Source of the DNA: Echiichthys vipera
Taxonomy: Eukaryota > Chordata > Actinopteri > Perciformes > Trachinidae
NCBI GenBank assembly: GCA_963691815.1
Contig: OY829655.1
Span: 28,423,439 to 28,487,438, forward strand
Direction: 5' to 3'
DNA length: 64,000 nt
Every line of letters starts with the position of its first letter. The stretch's first letter is position 1. Under the pieces are notes generated by a model. That model was not told the origin of the DNA and did no database searches. It was given only the letters and a program-made list of their open reading frames with translations. A program made the position numbers and the translations under genes. Shown piece after piece: positions 35,524 to 47,664 of this stretch.

Positions 35524-37016
35524 GTTGCCAGAACAAGTTGTCATAACTGAGCTTGAACTATGTTGAACTTGCTTTTAATCAACTAAAATCACCAATCAAC
35601 TAAAAACGAGTCAGACTGTTTCGTAAAATGTCACAAAACGTAACCGCAATCCATTTGTGGCATTAAATAGAATAGAATCATATTTCACAAGGTATCAAGC
35701 AAGTTCTCGTGCGTTACTCTCCGTATGCTATCCTACGAACCTGGTGACGAGAATACGGCGAGGAAGTTTAGTCTGTGCCTGCTGTGTGTGTGGATGAGAT
35801 CTCACGGTGTCAGACAAAAACAAAGTGATACTTGGCACAACATCACATAAATGAGTGGTGAAAGCCCAGGTTCCTCATTAGTTAACACACTGTTTACTAA
35901 TGAGGAAGATATTTGCTAGCTTGCAGGCGCAGACACACCCAGAGGGACGAGTGAGAAGCGAAGCCTTCCCGGTAAGACTTCTCATCCATGTTGCTTTTGT
36001 TGTACAAAGGAAGCTGCTGTTGTACAGTGCTGTAAAAACATCGAAGGACAGAACAAAGCCAAAGAGAATACACCAGTGGGTCCGTATGATTGCACCTACA
36101 GGAGAACATGTGCATCCAATTTAAAGATAATGCTGAGCAGAAAAGAACATGCTTTCCGAATATGAAAGTTTTAAAAAGTAGGTCAACATTGGATATAAAG
36201 GAAGACGCTGTTAAATGCAAAGAAAGTGTGGAGGTTGGTTGGCTTTTGTTTGTGCACACATACACTAGGAGGCATGCAGAGCACATAAGAGACCAAATTG
36301 TTGTCTTTGAAAATATCTGCACAGGGAGTTTTGAACTGATAAGCAGTGCAGAATAAACATATTACATAAGCTACAAATGTGCCTAGTTTAGCCTGTCAGG
36401 CAGGATACAGTAGAGGGGTTTTCACACTGCACTTTACCCTCGGTTAAGGGAGCTGTTTGTTAGCCTGCAGCTAAAGATGCTTCAACATAATCCTGGCACA
36501 TTCCAGTTGGGCTAACCTGACTTTAGCCTCGGGCTCGCTGGCCCCGAGTTTCCGGGTTTATCCCCTGAAAATCGGCTTAACCCGGGGCGGGAAGTTGTCA
36601 GTGTGACCTGGGGCGATGGAAGTCTGGAATATTAACATGACTTCCAGTGGACATTTAACCCGAGGCTAGCAGAAGTGCAGTGTCAAGCGTATAGCCCCGG
36701 GCTTAGGTTAACTGTAAGCCCAGTTCAAACGGAAGATTCACACCGAGACAAAACCATTTCCATTGGCATTCTTCTCCCCGTCCGCTATCTATTTTACATG
36801 GGCACAGTCGCGGCATCCGGGGCTCAGCACCACCCAAACAGGCCGTGATCGGTTTCAAAATGTACAAACAAGCCTGAACCTATCCCCCTAAACCAGATTG
36901 TGCAGCCAAATCTTTCTCCAGTGCTGTGGAAAAAGGTAAAATGGCAAAGAAGGAGTTTAAGTCTAATCTTCTAAACAGGTAACTGTTGCTAATTTAAAAC
37001 CTTTTTAGCTAGATAT
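35524..37016. other. No gene recognised
   Basis: A 141-residue minus-strand ORF (35897-36322) has no domain. 36415-36730 has a TTCACACTGC opening and GC-rich segments with CCCGGG, and may be a MITE, but its ends are unclear. Confidence 0.4.
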
Positions 37017-37258
37017 CCATCCATCCATCCTCTCCCCAACAACGTTTTACAGCTCTTCCTGGGGGACTCCGAGGCGTTCCCAGGCCAGATGAGATATTAA
37101 ATCTCTCCAGCATGTTCTCGGTCTACCCCAGAGCCTCTTACCAGTAAGATGTGGATAATCTCTAAGGGGAAATGCCCCCAGATGCCTGAACCACCTCAAC
37201 TGGCCCCTTTCGACACCAATGAGCATCTCTCTCCGGGTGTCTGAGCTCCTCACTCTCT
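37017..37258 (-). mobile_element. LINE reverse-transcriptase 3' remnant, second type
   Basis: The minus strand encodes R-W-F-R-H-L, then G-R-P-R-T-C-W-R-D and L-A-W-E-R-L-G-V-P, the usual C-terminal end of fish non-LTR reverse transcriptases. It is 5'-truncated and about 68 codons remain open. Confidence 0.75.
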
Positions 37259-37534
37259 TCTTTAAGGCTATATTTACTTTATGTAATTGCTGCAGGGTCG
37301 TCCAGCTGTGGGAGTGTCACTCATGGCCTGTTTATGTGAGGTGCGGTTTTGTTCTTTAACCCCCTAATGTAGCACCAGTAGACTTCACAGTTGGGCTATT
37401 GTTTTCCGTCAGATCGTTGTTATAATTTACACATTTCTGACCGCTTTTGAAGGCAGCTTCGTTTCACGGAGAAAGTGTTACGACGACACCGGAAGCGACC
37501 TGGTTGTGTGAAACAAACCAATGGACGAGTCTCT

Positions 37535-37931
37535 GTGCATTCACACCAAAAGCGATGGAGGCGCTTAAATCGCCCAGAATGTGCCTGCTCACATTTATTA
37601 CATTTTTTGGTCATTGCTTCAATCGCAGGTAGCAGCCGAGGCAGCTAGCTAACTGAAGCTAACCCCCGGCTCAGCCTACTCTGCTGTTGTGCGAAGTGTG
37701 AAGTTATGCTAGTGCTCTTAAAGGTGTAACAGTGTCAAGCGATGTCACATTTTTCAACTTCAAGCCGCACACGCCATGAGCCGATGGACGCGATCAATGC
37801 TTTGTCCCGTCGCTCTTATCGCCCGAAACGCGTTGCTGGCCGCGATCTTGTGTGTCATTGCGTCATTAACATTGGTTTTGAATGGCAGCTTGATGCTTTC
37901 ATCGCCTCCATCGCTTTTGGTGTGAATGCAC
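37535..37931. mobile_element. MITE-like element with perfect 29-bp inverted repeats
   Basis: 37535-37563 and 37903-37931 are perfect inverse complements (arms begin GTGCATTCACACCAAAAGCG). They enclose 339 bp with no credible ORF. I see no clear target-site duplication, so the superfamily is unknown. Hairpin formation is possible. Confidence 0.75.
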
Positions 37932-40048
37932 GGTTACAGGTCACATGACGACAGGTGAGGGTAGGAATGTAGATGGACTGGTAAATCGAGGTAACCCCTC
38001 ACTGGTTTCCCACTGGCGAACACCGCGGACAATGTTGGACATCCGATTTTTCAGTCACAGATGTCGAAAAGCCTTTGAAGATCTTAATAACAACACAAGA
38101 TCCCGTTTAAAAGAGCTGAAGTCAAGCCATTTCACAACGGAGCAATAATCAATATATTGTTTTATTATTAAATTATACATCTATACAATAGATCCTTAAT
38201 AAAACTGCAGCTATACAAATCATTAAGAAGAAGTAACCACGTGATATTACCCATTGCAATATAACCAAAACACTCTGAGAGGTATGTATTCATTCACTGA
38301 TAACTGGAGATCTATCACATCTTGAGACATACTTAAGATAACAAGGACATGCACAGATGGGGCCCAAAAGGATCCAGACCCTCTCTTCTGACCACGCCAC
38401 TCTCCTGCGTCACTTTCAGTCACGTAATATCTTTCACCGGGTGTACGCGGCGGGGGCTCCAGGGAGGTACAGTTCGTCAGTCTTTCCGTCCATCAGTGCA
38501 TTGGTCCAAAAAACTGGAAACAGATCGAAATATCCTCGCAATTGTTGGTTCCCTTTCCTTTAACAGACGTTTATGATCCCGAGACGACGAATGTTAATGA
38601 CTTTATTCATTCATGAGAGGGGAAAAGAAACAATTACCACATTCCCGTCAGCCTCAGATTCAGCTTTTCTTTGGGCTTAACCATTTATGCTTAGCGTGTT
38701 ATAAGCTCAACCGACGTTGACAAAGACAGCTAACCTGCCGAGCAGCTGAAGCGGACGGATAATGAGCTAAATCTGTGCTGAGCTGAGCTTGACAAGCTGA
38801 ATTTTGGAAATACTGTTTGTCCCGCTAGTGGTAAGGATCTTAAAAAAAATAAAAAATAAATAAAAAAAGCAAAGTCTCCATGCTTTAAATGTTGTTTTCC
38901 CGATGTGTCGTGTGCGTTACAGGCTCTTTCACTAGCTTGGCTCTTTGCCTCGTTCTTGTGTTTGTATGGATTTTTTTTTGTGATGTATATAAAAAGTATT
39001 CTGCTCCAAATACATAGAAAACCACTTATCCCTGTAATCCAGATAATAAATAAATAAATAAATAATGTCAGCAGACGTACTGGTCTTTTTTTCTCAGTTG
39101 CAAAAAAAAGCTCTAAGCACTGCTGGGCTAGCGCTGCAAAAATAATGAACAAACTCCACTTTTGCATCAGCACTTTCTGTGAGTTTGGTACGCACTGAGG
39201 CTCCGCTGAGATGCTTCTGGGAGGAAATATCACAGCGTCACAGTCTGACCTTCTCCTGTCTGCTCGCCTTCTTCCCCCACCATATCATCGCCAAGCTAGC
39301 AATTGAGACAGAGGCATTACAACCTTGGAACAGTGGTACAAACTCGCTCAAGTACTCTGACAAAGTGTAGTAGAGTAGGCTGTGACTGACACGTTGACCC
39401 TGGAGCTTTACTGTAGCTGCACAAGCACCAATAAGCTCGCTGCTGTGATTGATTCGTACTCCACTCGCATGCTGGTTGAGCCCGTTTCCCGTTGAGGACT
39501 CGCTGAGCTCAACACTTTGCTGTATTAAACTGCTGCCCAGATAACACCAAAGGTTCTGCTCCGTGCTTTTGCCAGATGACGCCAGCATCGGTGTGTGCAG
39601 GAAGGTTTCGTCCTGCACACACTGTTACTGGCTGCCGGCGAAGTCTGCAGTTTGGTTAATGGTTGCACCAATTATTACAGTGTGCGCGTTAAATATGATA
39701 ACCTTCTCCCTTCACGTTACAATATACAAGTGTTATTGTAATTTTACATACCTAAAAAATAAAACAAAGGCAGAATTTGCACATTGAAATAAAATCTAGG
39801 ACTCCATAAGATAAAAAACTAAACATTTGTGGTCTGAATGGTTCAATCAGGGCTCCCACTTCTTTCTAGAGATCGTTCTACAGGACGATTGTAGTGAAGA
39901 TCCAGCTGCCTTAATGAAAACAATTTAAAAAATCAGGCTGTTTTGATGTTGAGTTGTTACCTTAATTGCTGGATAGGGAATGAGCGGAGTATATAAGTTT
40001 GCGCCGTGATCCGATATCCTATAATTTAGCTCCAAGACAAATCTACTT
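37932..40048. other. No gene recognised
   Basis: A 167-residue minus-strand ORF (38730-39233) and a 126-residue one (39238-39618) show no domain. A short AAATAAATAAAT run lies at 39046-39065. Confidence 0.4.
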
Positions 40049-40718
40049 AAAGGTTGAATATGTTGAATCTTTATTAAAAGCTATATTTTCTAAAAAATAA
40101 TACACCCACGGGGCGTTTTGAGGGGTACAGAATGAAAATAATGGTTAAACTAAATATATTTAGTCTGAATTAATATTTTATGTTTCTACTGTAGAAGCCA
40201 ATAGCTTTGGGCGTTGCTGGTTGCCAGGGTTGTCTGTTGTTGGGTGCAGCTACTGTAGGCTGGCACTGGGTGAAATGGAGTTTGCCAATCCTGCAGCTGC
40301 GTATTTGTCCCTGCAGCTGAGTGAGCAGAGACGGGCAAACACCAGAGTCAGTATAGGCCGAGCATTCGCTCCATGGACTGAGAGAAAGGAGAGAAACGCC
40401 ATTAAAACGCACGCCCAAATGGCTATGTTTCTCCTTGATCGGTAAGCTAACTTTCATCTTTACTTAGCTTGAGCGGCTAACGCTAACTGCTAACACTAAC
40501 GGCTAACGCTAACTGTCAGTCTAATACTTGTTTTCATGGTGCGATTTGTCGGAGGGGACGGGTTCAAACAGGCTCAAACTGACTCCAGTCTCCTGTAGCT
40601 ACTGGGCCGGGTCTGACCAACCTGGCAACCCGACTGCTTGAGTTAATTTTTGTTGTTGCGACTACGATTTTGAAACACTAGATGGTGGTGTTCTGCTCAT
40701 TCCCCATATTCAACCTTT
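40049..40718 (+). mobile_element. TIR element carrying a coding fragment, copy 2 (both ends)
   Basis: Terminal repeats AAAGGTTGAATATG (40049-40062) and CATATTCAACCTTT (40705-40718) bound 670 bp. On the plus strand an open segment runs to 40441 and encodes A-P-W-T-E-R-K-E-R-N-A-I-K-T-H, ending M-F-L-L-D-R, directly followed by GTAAGCTAAC. The same fragment is in copy 1 (2481-2814) in opposite orientation. The fragment looks like an exon end of a protein gene I cannot name. No transposase is seen. Confidence 0.7.
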
Positions 40719-41886
40719 GATAGTCGTTTCACTTGGATGAAGCGGCTGTTTACAGCAGGAAACGCAGCAAGTTTAACACAACATTAACACCCTTTTCCCT
40801 TTCTGATGACGATGTTCTCCGGTCTGAGGAAGCTCTGACGGATGATTCATTCACAGCTAAAGAAAAAGTCAGAGAATTTAGAAGTAATATTCGAGGACAA
40901 TAAAAGATTATGAAGCACATTTTACGTGTTATCTCTTCTATTTCCCAGGACGTGTGGGAACCCTGACAATGCTGTCTTAGGGACAGGACTTGAACTCTCT
41001 TACCAGCTATCGTAAGATTGCAGGATTTAGGTTTGTTAACGTCAAACTCCCAACAAACACCTCATTAGAGGAAGCCTTAACGAGAGTCGCCCATCACTTA
41101 CAGTCAACTTGCAGACTGTACGCGACTGGGAAATGTCCTTTGAGTCTATGTAGCAACTGAATGACGAGAAGCTCCTCTCTATATGAATATGATTTGCTTT
41201 TTGTGCGAATCACACGAATAAACTTCTAAAAATGTTCAAATAAAAATATGCAAATTAGGCACTCATACAGTATAGGCAGTATTGTCCCCTTTTCTTCTTC
41301 TACAACATTCACCACCACTGAAAAAACAAAGACAGCAGCGGATGTGCGCGTATCTTACAGGCCTGGCCTACATTTCCTGACTCACAAGTACAATTTTAGT
41401 GAGTCCCACTGCGGCGTGGGAGTATTCAGCATTTGAAAGGTTCCACACAAAATGTTTTGAAGTTGTGTGCGTTTGGGATGGACAGCAGCTTCTTTCGCTC
41501 GTTGCACTCGTGGTGGCGTCCTATTTGCCCCCCCACCCCGTACCCCCTTACCCCCGCTTCGCCGGGGACATTCATCTTTATGCTTTACTTTTTTGTTTTT
41601 TTGTTTTTTTTGCAACGACAGAAACCACAGCAGCTTGATTCTGACAGTTTCACCAACATCAAATACACTAACAGCTGTAAAGGTTCAGCCGCTTGCTTGT
41701 ACTGGAGCATTTACGAGAGAGAGTGGACTAACAGGCTAGAGGCTTTCGCAGTGTTCCTGGGAGACCTCCAGGGCACCGCACGTGTTTTTGTTGTAAGAAA
41801 TCCCGCAGCAGCGCGTCCACCTGTTTCGTCCTTTATAAGAGAGAGAGGTAAGTTTGTGGCGTAGGTCCACAGAATGCACGCTGTAG
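40076..41886 (-). other. Presumed 3' UTR and downstream flank of the CNTNAP-like gene
   Basis: No conserved coding sequence follows the stop codon at 41887. Reading the minus strand downstream, the first canonical AATAAA is at 40075-40070, about 1.8 kb from the stop and inside a terminal-inverted-repeat element. Variant signals such as AGTAAA (41589-41584) are closer. The true 3' end therefore cannot be set from sequence alone. Confidence 0.4.
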
Positions 41887-42086
41887 TCAGATGTAGTACT
41901 CCTTCATGTTGTCCCTGACTGAGTTGTGGAGGTGCAGCTCTGTCCTGTAGTCTGTGTACATGCTGTGTCGGGTCTCCTCTTTGATGCTGCTGCTGCTGCT
42001 CCTCTGGGCCCGCCGCTGCTGGTAGAGGAGGCGGCTTATCACAGCCAGAGCGCACACAGCGATGAAGACCACCGCTGTCACCACAC
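41887..42086 (-). CDS. cntnap5-like: CNTNAP last coding exon: transmembrane helix and cytoplasmic tail
   Basis: The 200-nt coding part starts after a TTCTCAG acceptor above 42086, enters in phase 1 and ends with TGA at 41889-41887. It encodes a hydrophobic helix of about 18 residues (V-V-T-A-V-V-F-I-A-V-C-A-L-A-V-I-S), then a basic stop-transfer segment R-L-L-Y-Q-Q-R-R-A-Q-R, a run of five serines and a tail ending K-E-Y-Y-I. The tail is about 48 residues. In the family the juxtamembrane tail binds protein 4.1-type FERM scaffolds, and the last residues form a class II PDZ ligand. Those roles are known for the family and inferred here. The five-serine run is coded by a short GCAGCA-like repeat that may be polymorphic. 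Confidence 0.93.
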
Positions 42087-44427
42087 CTGAGAACACAGCA
42101 GGGGGAAGCCGCATTAGAGGTAACCAGCTGACGATGCCGCCAGCCGGGGGGGACGACCCCATTAAGTTCCTTCTGATCTAAATTGCTGGCAGTTACCGCC
42201 AGTAATTGTGCAGGAATTCTTACCTTTAAACACAAAATGTTTTGCTTAAACCCTACATCACAGGCTTACAGCAGTCTAATATTAGCATGTTTAGTGATGC
42301 ACGTTTGTTTTTGTCTCCCAGGATGTTGACTTGATAATGTTGAATCATCTCAGGGCTCCATAACATCATTAAATTATCATGCAACATTGTAAGAATGTTT
42401 GTATAACCTGTTAATAACGTCTCAGAATGTTTTAGTTGGTATTCATCTTTATAGGAACATTATTTGGGGAAGATAAACATACCTAAAATGTTCTTCGACC
42501 GTCAGATTCAAACGTTTTCTTTCATCATTAAAGGCCTTTACACACCTGGGGCTTTTTTTGTTGTTGTATGTGATTCATTTGCACATCAATACACAGAGAT
42601 TTTATTATTTTAAACTGTTGTTTTTGTCATGAGCACAAATGCGAATGTTGTGCGGTAGATAAGCTACGTCATTTTTTCCCTGATTGTAGTCGATTCTTCT
42701 GATTACCTTGCACTGCCGCCAAATTTCAACGCATTTCACATGAAAATCCATCTCATCAGGCTCCAAGTAGTGCGTTTATGTTTTGGCTTGAAGTCATTTG
42801 GCCAATCAGCGTCCTGCGAGGAGCTACTGGCAGTTGAGAAAGGATCAGGGGATCAGGTAACGACAGAAGAGGCGACTGCTCGTTCGAAACAACAAGGGCG
42901 GCTCCTAAAGACGTTAGCTTAGATGCTAAAGTAGCATCCGAACTAGAGAGTTTTTCTGCATTTAGAAATGAGAACGACGAGAAAAAGTCAACCTAACAAA
43001 TCAATTTCATTTTAGGTGTCAGCCTTTTGTCACTAGGTGTGAACTGAAGCCGTTATCCAGCTCTCTTCATAGCCGCCAGACTCCATTGACAAAAACAGGA
43101 TTTTACTTGTTAGTCTCTACACTTAAAATACCAAAGTGGTCGAGGCAGACCAGCGACTTCTATGTTCTGTGAGGTAACATTTTTTCCAATGGAGTCTGGT
43201 GACTGACGAGAGCAGAACAACCCCTGTTAACTTAAACAGGGGCGTCTAACTAAGGGCGCACTCACACTGTCCTTCCGCACCGTGACCCGGGCTTTAGGGT
43301 ACTTGTCCCCCCTCCCTCTCCCCCCGCGCCCCAGCCCCGTTTGTACTCACACTGCCTGGGCCTCCGTGGATGGCCCGCTGGCCGCAGTTATGCGCGGAGC
43401 GGGTGCACTCACACTGCTTAAAGGTACTAGGCTTTAGCTGAAAAACCGCTTTTGGCCCGGGACAGAACGACAGTGTGAGTGCGCCCTAAGTAAAGTGTTG
43501 AAATGTTTCTGAAGCGTACACTTAAACTGATTAAACTGACTCCTGCCTGCTTCTCTGAATCGGGGGCGTGCAGACTGCCATCTGTAGTCCGACGGCGTCA
43601 ATAAAGTAGCTAAGTATGCTCATGTAAGTTATCAGAGGTAAGTTATCACATCATCCCGCCCGAGGTGTTAACAGCTGGCGTTCACACTTGTTTTATTTCC
43701 CAGTCGCTCTATGAAAAAGGGATTAGCGCACCGTGGTTCAAGTTTGAGCCGGAAGGCGCGCCCATATTTCACGCAAGGTATCATACGGGCTAGAAATGAG
43801 GTGGATGCGATCCTCGGTTATCTATCCCCTGGAAGGGGGACGTGGCCTTGGCGCTGACGCGATGCTAATCTACTCTAACACCAGATCCACTTCCTTCTGC
43901 TCTTACATTTCAAAATAAAAGCAAAATTCACTCAGAGCATTTTGCTAAAAGGAAACTCGCTAAAACGACAGTTTACAGAACCAAGGAGTTGGTCCTCTGC
44001 CAATGTCAAGCCTTCGATTGACGAAGTGCATCATATTCACATTACTGCTAGAGTAAATAGTTTTATACTCATAAATACTCATAGTTTCGCAGGTGAGTAT
44101 TTAGCGTTTTCACGTGGTTTATTCGTCGCGCCCTCGCTGCGTAAAGGCCTTAAGGAGGTGTAAAATGCGAAGGTTTTCCGTTTGGAAGGCACACAGTAAA
44201 ATCCTTTATCATCATCATTGACTTCAATGCAATTTCAAACAAAACAGAGCGAATGGCAGTAATGAAAATGAGCTGAGTTGTTTTATCAGGAGACCAGGAG
44301 GAGAAAAAAGAATTAAGATGGAGGCAAATGGAGAGAATGACCACCAAAAAAAAAAAGACAAACAGCTTGGGACTCAATTCAATTAAGCGAAGACAAATAA
44401 AGCAGCACAGAAGAGAGAAAAACAGAC
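42087..44427 (-). other. Intron of the CNTNAP-like gene with a PIF/Harbinger-like MITE
   Basis: Between the membrane exon and the stalk exon. It contains the element at 43254-43486 and otherwise no recognised gene or repeat. Confidence 0.75.
43254..43486 (+). mobile_element. PIF/Harbinger-like MITE, short copy
   Basis: Termini GGGCGCACTCACACTGTCCT and its inverse ACAGTGTGAGTGCGCCC bound 233 bp. TAA is present directly on both sides (43251-43253 and 43487-43489), fitting the TWA target of this superfamily. It shares both ends, but little interior, with the 560-bp copy at 3678. Confidence 0.8.
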
Positions 44428-44502
44428 CTGCTATCACAGCCAGGTCCTTCTGGGTGCCGTTGCCGTGCTGCTCCTTATCTTTGTTTGCGGTTACAGTTTG
44501 AT
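44428..44502 (-). CDS. cntnap5-like: CNTNAP exon: juxtamembrane stalk
   Basis: This 75-nt exon is too short to stand out by length. Its acceptor is CTCCTCCAG above 44502 and its donor GCAG|GTCTGT below 44428. It is phase 1 at both ends, so it keeps the frame between laminin-G 4 and the membrane exon. It encodes a polar stalk of about 24 residues with T-V-T-A-N-K-D-K, an N-G-T glycosylation sequon and a final D-L-A-V-I-A-G. That end leads directly into the transmembrane helix of the last exon, as A-V-I-x-G does in other CNTNAP proteins. It is separated from the preceding coding exon by a 5.1-kb repeat-rich intron. Confidence 0.85.
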
Positions 44503-45069
44503 CTGGAGGAGCAGAAACACACTAATTAACAAAAGTAGCAGGCATTAATGTCCCTACGGGGGACGCACGTCCACGTCTGGGGGAATCTCCGGTTGTCACC
44601 TTTACCCGTGAAATAGAGTTTGTTACGCTTAACTGCTGAGCTCCAGAACAAAATGAAGGGGAAGTTTTTACTTCTTCTCCTCGTCTGTGATTAAGATTAG
44701 CCTCTCTACGCACTGCCGCGGAAAAGTTCTCCTGCCACAGAGCTTCTCTGCAGTCGGAAGAGGACCGCTCTTTCGTGCTTAGAGGCTGAAATGTGTGTAC
44801 GAAGGCTTTGTTTTGTACAAATTTCTGCACAAAAGGTTCGACCAGACTGACGGTTGAAAGGGCAGAAAGAGACAAAAACATCCCTCTGAGCAACAGTCGA
44901 AAAAGAATAAAAGAAATCAGAAGTCATTAGTAAAAAAGACTGGAAGCTGAGCATGACAATGTGTGCAGATTCACTATCAGGTGCATAATAATAATACCGC
45001 CTTTAAGAAGCTGGACTCAACAGGCAGCTTGTAGCTCTCCTTCAAAGTTCACAATAGAAGTAGAAAGTA

Positions 45070-45190
45070 AGTACAGGGCAGGGGTGGGCGATTCGGGTCC
45101 TGGAGAGCCACTGTCCTGCATGTTTTAGGTTTCTCTCTGCTCCAAAACACCTGAGTCTAATGAATTGCTCGTTGTCAAGCAGCTGAAGCT
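45070..45190 (+). mobile_element. hAT-like MITE end
   Basis: CAGGGGTGGGCGATTCGGGT then CCTGGAGAGCCACTGTCCTG, a common fish hAT-derived end. No inverse terminus is found. Confidence 0.5.
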
Positions 45191-45210
45191 CGTCACAGTT
45201 TGGATTTGAA

Positions 45211-45606
45211 TTTGATGTATCGCATGTAGCGGTGGGTCCCAACCCTTCTTTCTAAAGCTGACATAAAGTGAAGTGACTGTCCTGATGCTGAATGAAGCTA
45301 ACGCTAGCTTGTGTCAGGTGTTGTAAGCAATATATGGTAAATGGATGGACTCACTAGTCTTCTGACTACTCAAGGCGCTTTCACACTTGTCACATTCAGA
45401 CATTCACACAGATGTGGGTGGACATCTACAGACCATCTAATCTAATCAGTCACACCACAGTTACACACCCATGCGCAGCACAGGGAGCAATTCGGGGTTC
45501 AGTGTCTTGCCCAAGGACACATCGACATGTGGACCGGGGGAGCTGGGGATCGAACCTAAAACGCGTCTGAGTGTCCCACTGAATGGGTCGTGATGGTGAC
45601 TGAGCC
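45211..45606 (-). mobile_element. Duplicated block with tRNA-derived SINE, copy 1
   Basis: Matches 47260-47664 along its length: CATAAAGTGAAGTGACTGTC, CTAACGCTAGCTTGTGT, TAAATGGATGGAC, then the SINE part with CAAGGACAC and GGGGGAGCTGGGGATC. On the minus strand the SINE has a tRNA-like GGCTCAGT head. In this copy the head region is replaced by different sequence. Confidence 0.75.
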
Positions 45607-45651
45607 TTGATGCGAGCGGCTGGTGGTTTCGTTCCAATGTCGGCGCTCAGT

Positions 45652-45678
45652 AAGGAGGAGGAGGAGGAGGAGGAGGAG
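45652..45678. repeat. GGA microsatellite
   Basis: About nine GAG/GGA units, in no supported coding frame. Confidence 0.9.
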
Positions 45679-47029
45679 CCGTTTCATGTGGCTGCCAAAA
45701 TGACGTCTTTTTCATTTTTTCCTCAGAATGGTGAGAAACTCGCGTGCGTCCGCCAACTCCGTGCTCAATCTGGTGCCTCAACAGACGGGACAATTAGGCC
45801 AGCGTCTCTTCTGAAGTATATTTAGATATGTTGTGGCAATATGGCTCGGTGTAATTAACGCCCAGAACCTGTCCGTCCTATCGCTGCCTCTGCGTTCTCC
45901 CGTCGACAGCTTATTAGAAACCTCAAACCTTAACTGCGCGCTCCATGGCAGTGCATCTGTGTTGTTCGCACTAAACAAACATGCATACAAATAATCAGAA
46001 AGAGTCCAAAGACATTTGTAAAAAACTGAAATGCATCTGTTCTGTTCAGACGGACGACAGAAAAACACATGCTGGGACAGAGCCGCTCTACACGGACGGA
46101 AATTAAATTCACAAGTGATGAAAAAAATGCAGCAGTTGAACAGGAAGCCAATTAGAGCGGTGGCTGTGCTTTGATTTCATTTGTTGTCGTTTGGAAAACT
46201 AGGGACACGGAGACGAGTCAGTGGGTGAGCAGCTCTGTTTGACGCCTCACTCGGGTTTCCGGGGGTAAAAATAGGTCACGTTTAACCAGGGGAGATCACA
46301 ACAGCACCTCCTCACGCTGCTTAGAGCCTCATACTGGAGACGTATACACAGCTAGATGCAGCGTCCAGGCTGGTGAGAAGCGTCTCAGCCGCCGCCATCT
46401 TGGTTCAGGGTTCAGACCCATTCTGACCACGGACTGCAGGTAAAGTCTTTTTTCTTCTTCTCATTTTTCAATATTTTACTGATACGAACGTGTTGAAGTT
46501 AAGCTGATTTTGTTCTGCTTAATTAATCCTGTTCGTGATCCTCTGAGCTTCTCTCCTCTCCGTCTGTATCATTCATGTCTCATCAGTGCACGTTCCTAAT
46601 TCAACTTCTTCCTGGAGTTGTTTGTGCTTCGTCGTCTCGCAGGTCTCTGCTGATGGTGGTGGTGCCTGCTGCCGTGGTCCTGCATGGCGCTTCCTGCTGC
46701 TTTTATAACTATTACTAATATAAACTATCATTAGTTCATAAATTCTAACATTTGTAGCCATAAAAACACCCTGAGTCATATATCTCATTGTATCACAGCT
46801 GTTATTACTCATCATTGCCACCATAATTATAACCATTGTTATAATCTATAACCTTAGCTGTGCTTGTTTCTACTATTCTGCTGTTTTAACTGCCATAACA
46901 TATGAGTCATACTCACATTAATATAGATATTATTATAGTTACTGTGACTCTTTGGTTGCTTGCATCTCTGGGACTGTCTCTCTGTCCGTCTTTTCTCTCT
47001 TTCTCTCTCCTTCTCTTCCTCTCTCCGGT

Positions 47030-47258
47030 GCAGACAGATATCCGTCCTCCCCCGAGCTCGGTCTGTCCCACGTTCCTGCCTGTTAAAGGGTTTTCAACGC
47101 CACTGTGTACTCAAGATTTCTACTCAAGGGGGAATTTTTGGGTCTATGTTAACAATAAATAAGTCATAGAGTGTGGTCTTTACCTACTCTGTAAGTAAAG
47201 TGTCCTGAGAAAAGTTATGTTATGATCTGGGACTGTAAATAAAATTGAATTGAATTGA
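47030..47258 (+). mobile_element. LINE-type 3' end with GAATTGAATT tail
   Basis: Longest copy of this tail here: GTGTGGTCTTTACCTACTCT, AAAGTGTCCTGAGA, then AAATAAAATTGAATTGAATT. Preceded by a GACAGATATCCGTCCTCC-type region whose complement resembles parts of 16910-16990. Confidence 0.7.
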
Positions 47259-47259
47259 A

Positions 47260-47664
47260 TTTGATGTGTCACGGTAGGTCCTAACCCTTCTTTTAAAGCT
47301 AACATAAAGTGAAGTGACTGTCCTGATGCTGAATAAAGCTAACGCTAGCTTGTGTTAGGTGTTATAAGCCATATATGGTAAATGGATGGACTTTCTAGTC
47401 TTCTGACTACTCAAGGCGCTTTCACAGAGTTTGTCACATTCACCCGTTCACGCAGACATTCACACTGATGGCAGTGGACATCTACAGACCATCTAATCTA
47501 ACCATTCACACCACATTTACACACCCATGCGCAGCACAGGGAGCAATTCGGGGTTCAGTGTCTTGCCCAAGGACACTTCGACATGTGGACCGGGGGAGCT
47601 GGGGATCTAACCGCCGATCTCTTGAATGGAGGACGACCCACTCTTTCACTGAGCCACAGCCGCC
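47260..47664 (-). mobile_element. Duplicated block with tRNA-derived SINE, copy 2
   Basis: The SINE head is intact here. The minus strand begins GGCGGCTGTGGCTCAGTGAA (A box TGGCTCAGTG), and a B-box-like GGTTAGATCCC follows. The block sits directly after the LINE tail at 47258. Confidence 0.8.

Noticed and set aside
37945..38148. 67-residue basic ORF as a small exon
   Set aside because: No domain recognised and no convincing splice sites at both ends.
41711..42235. 174-residue ORF overlapping the last Caspr exon
   Set aside because: It is a different frame of the same strand over the membrane exon. The CNTNAP frame has family motifs and a matching splice phase.
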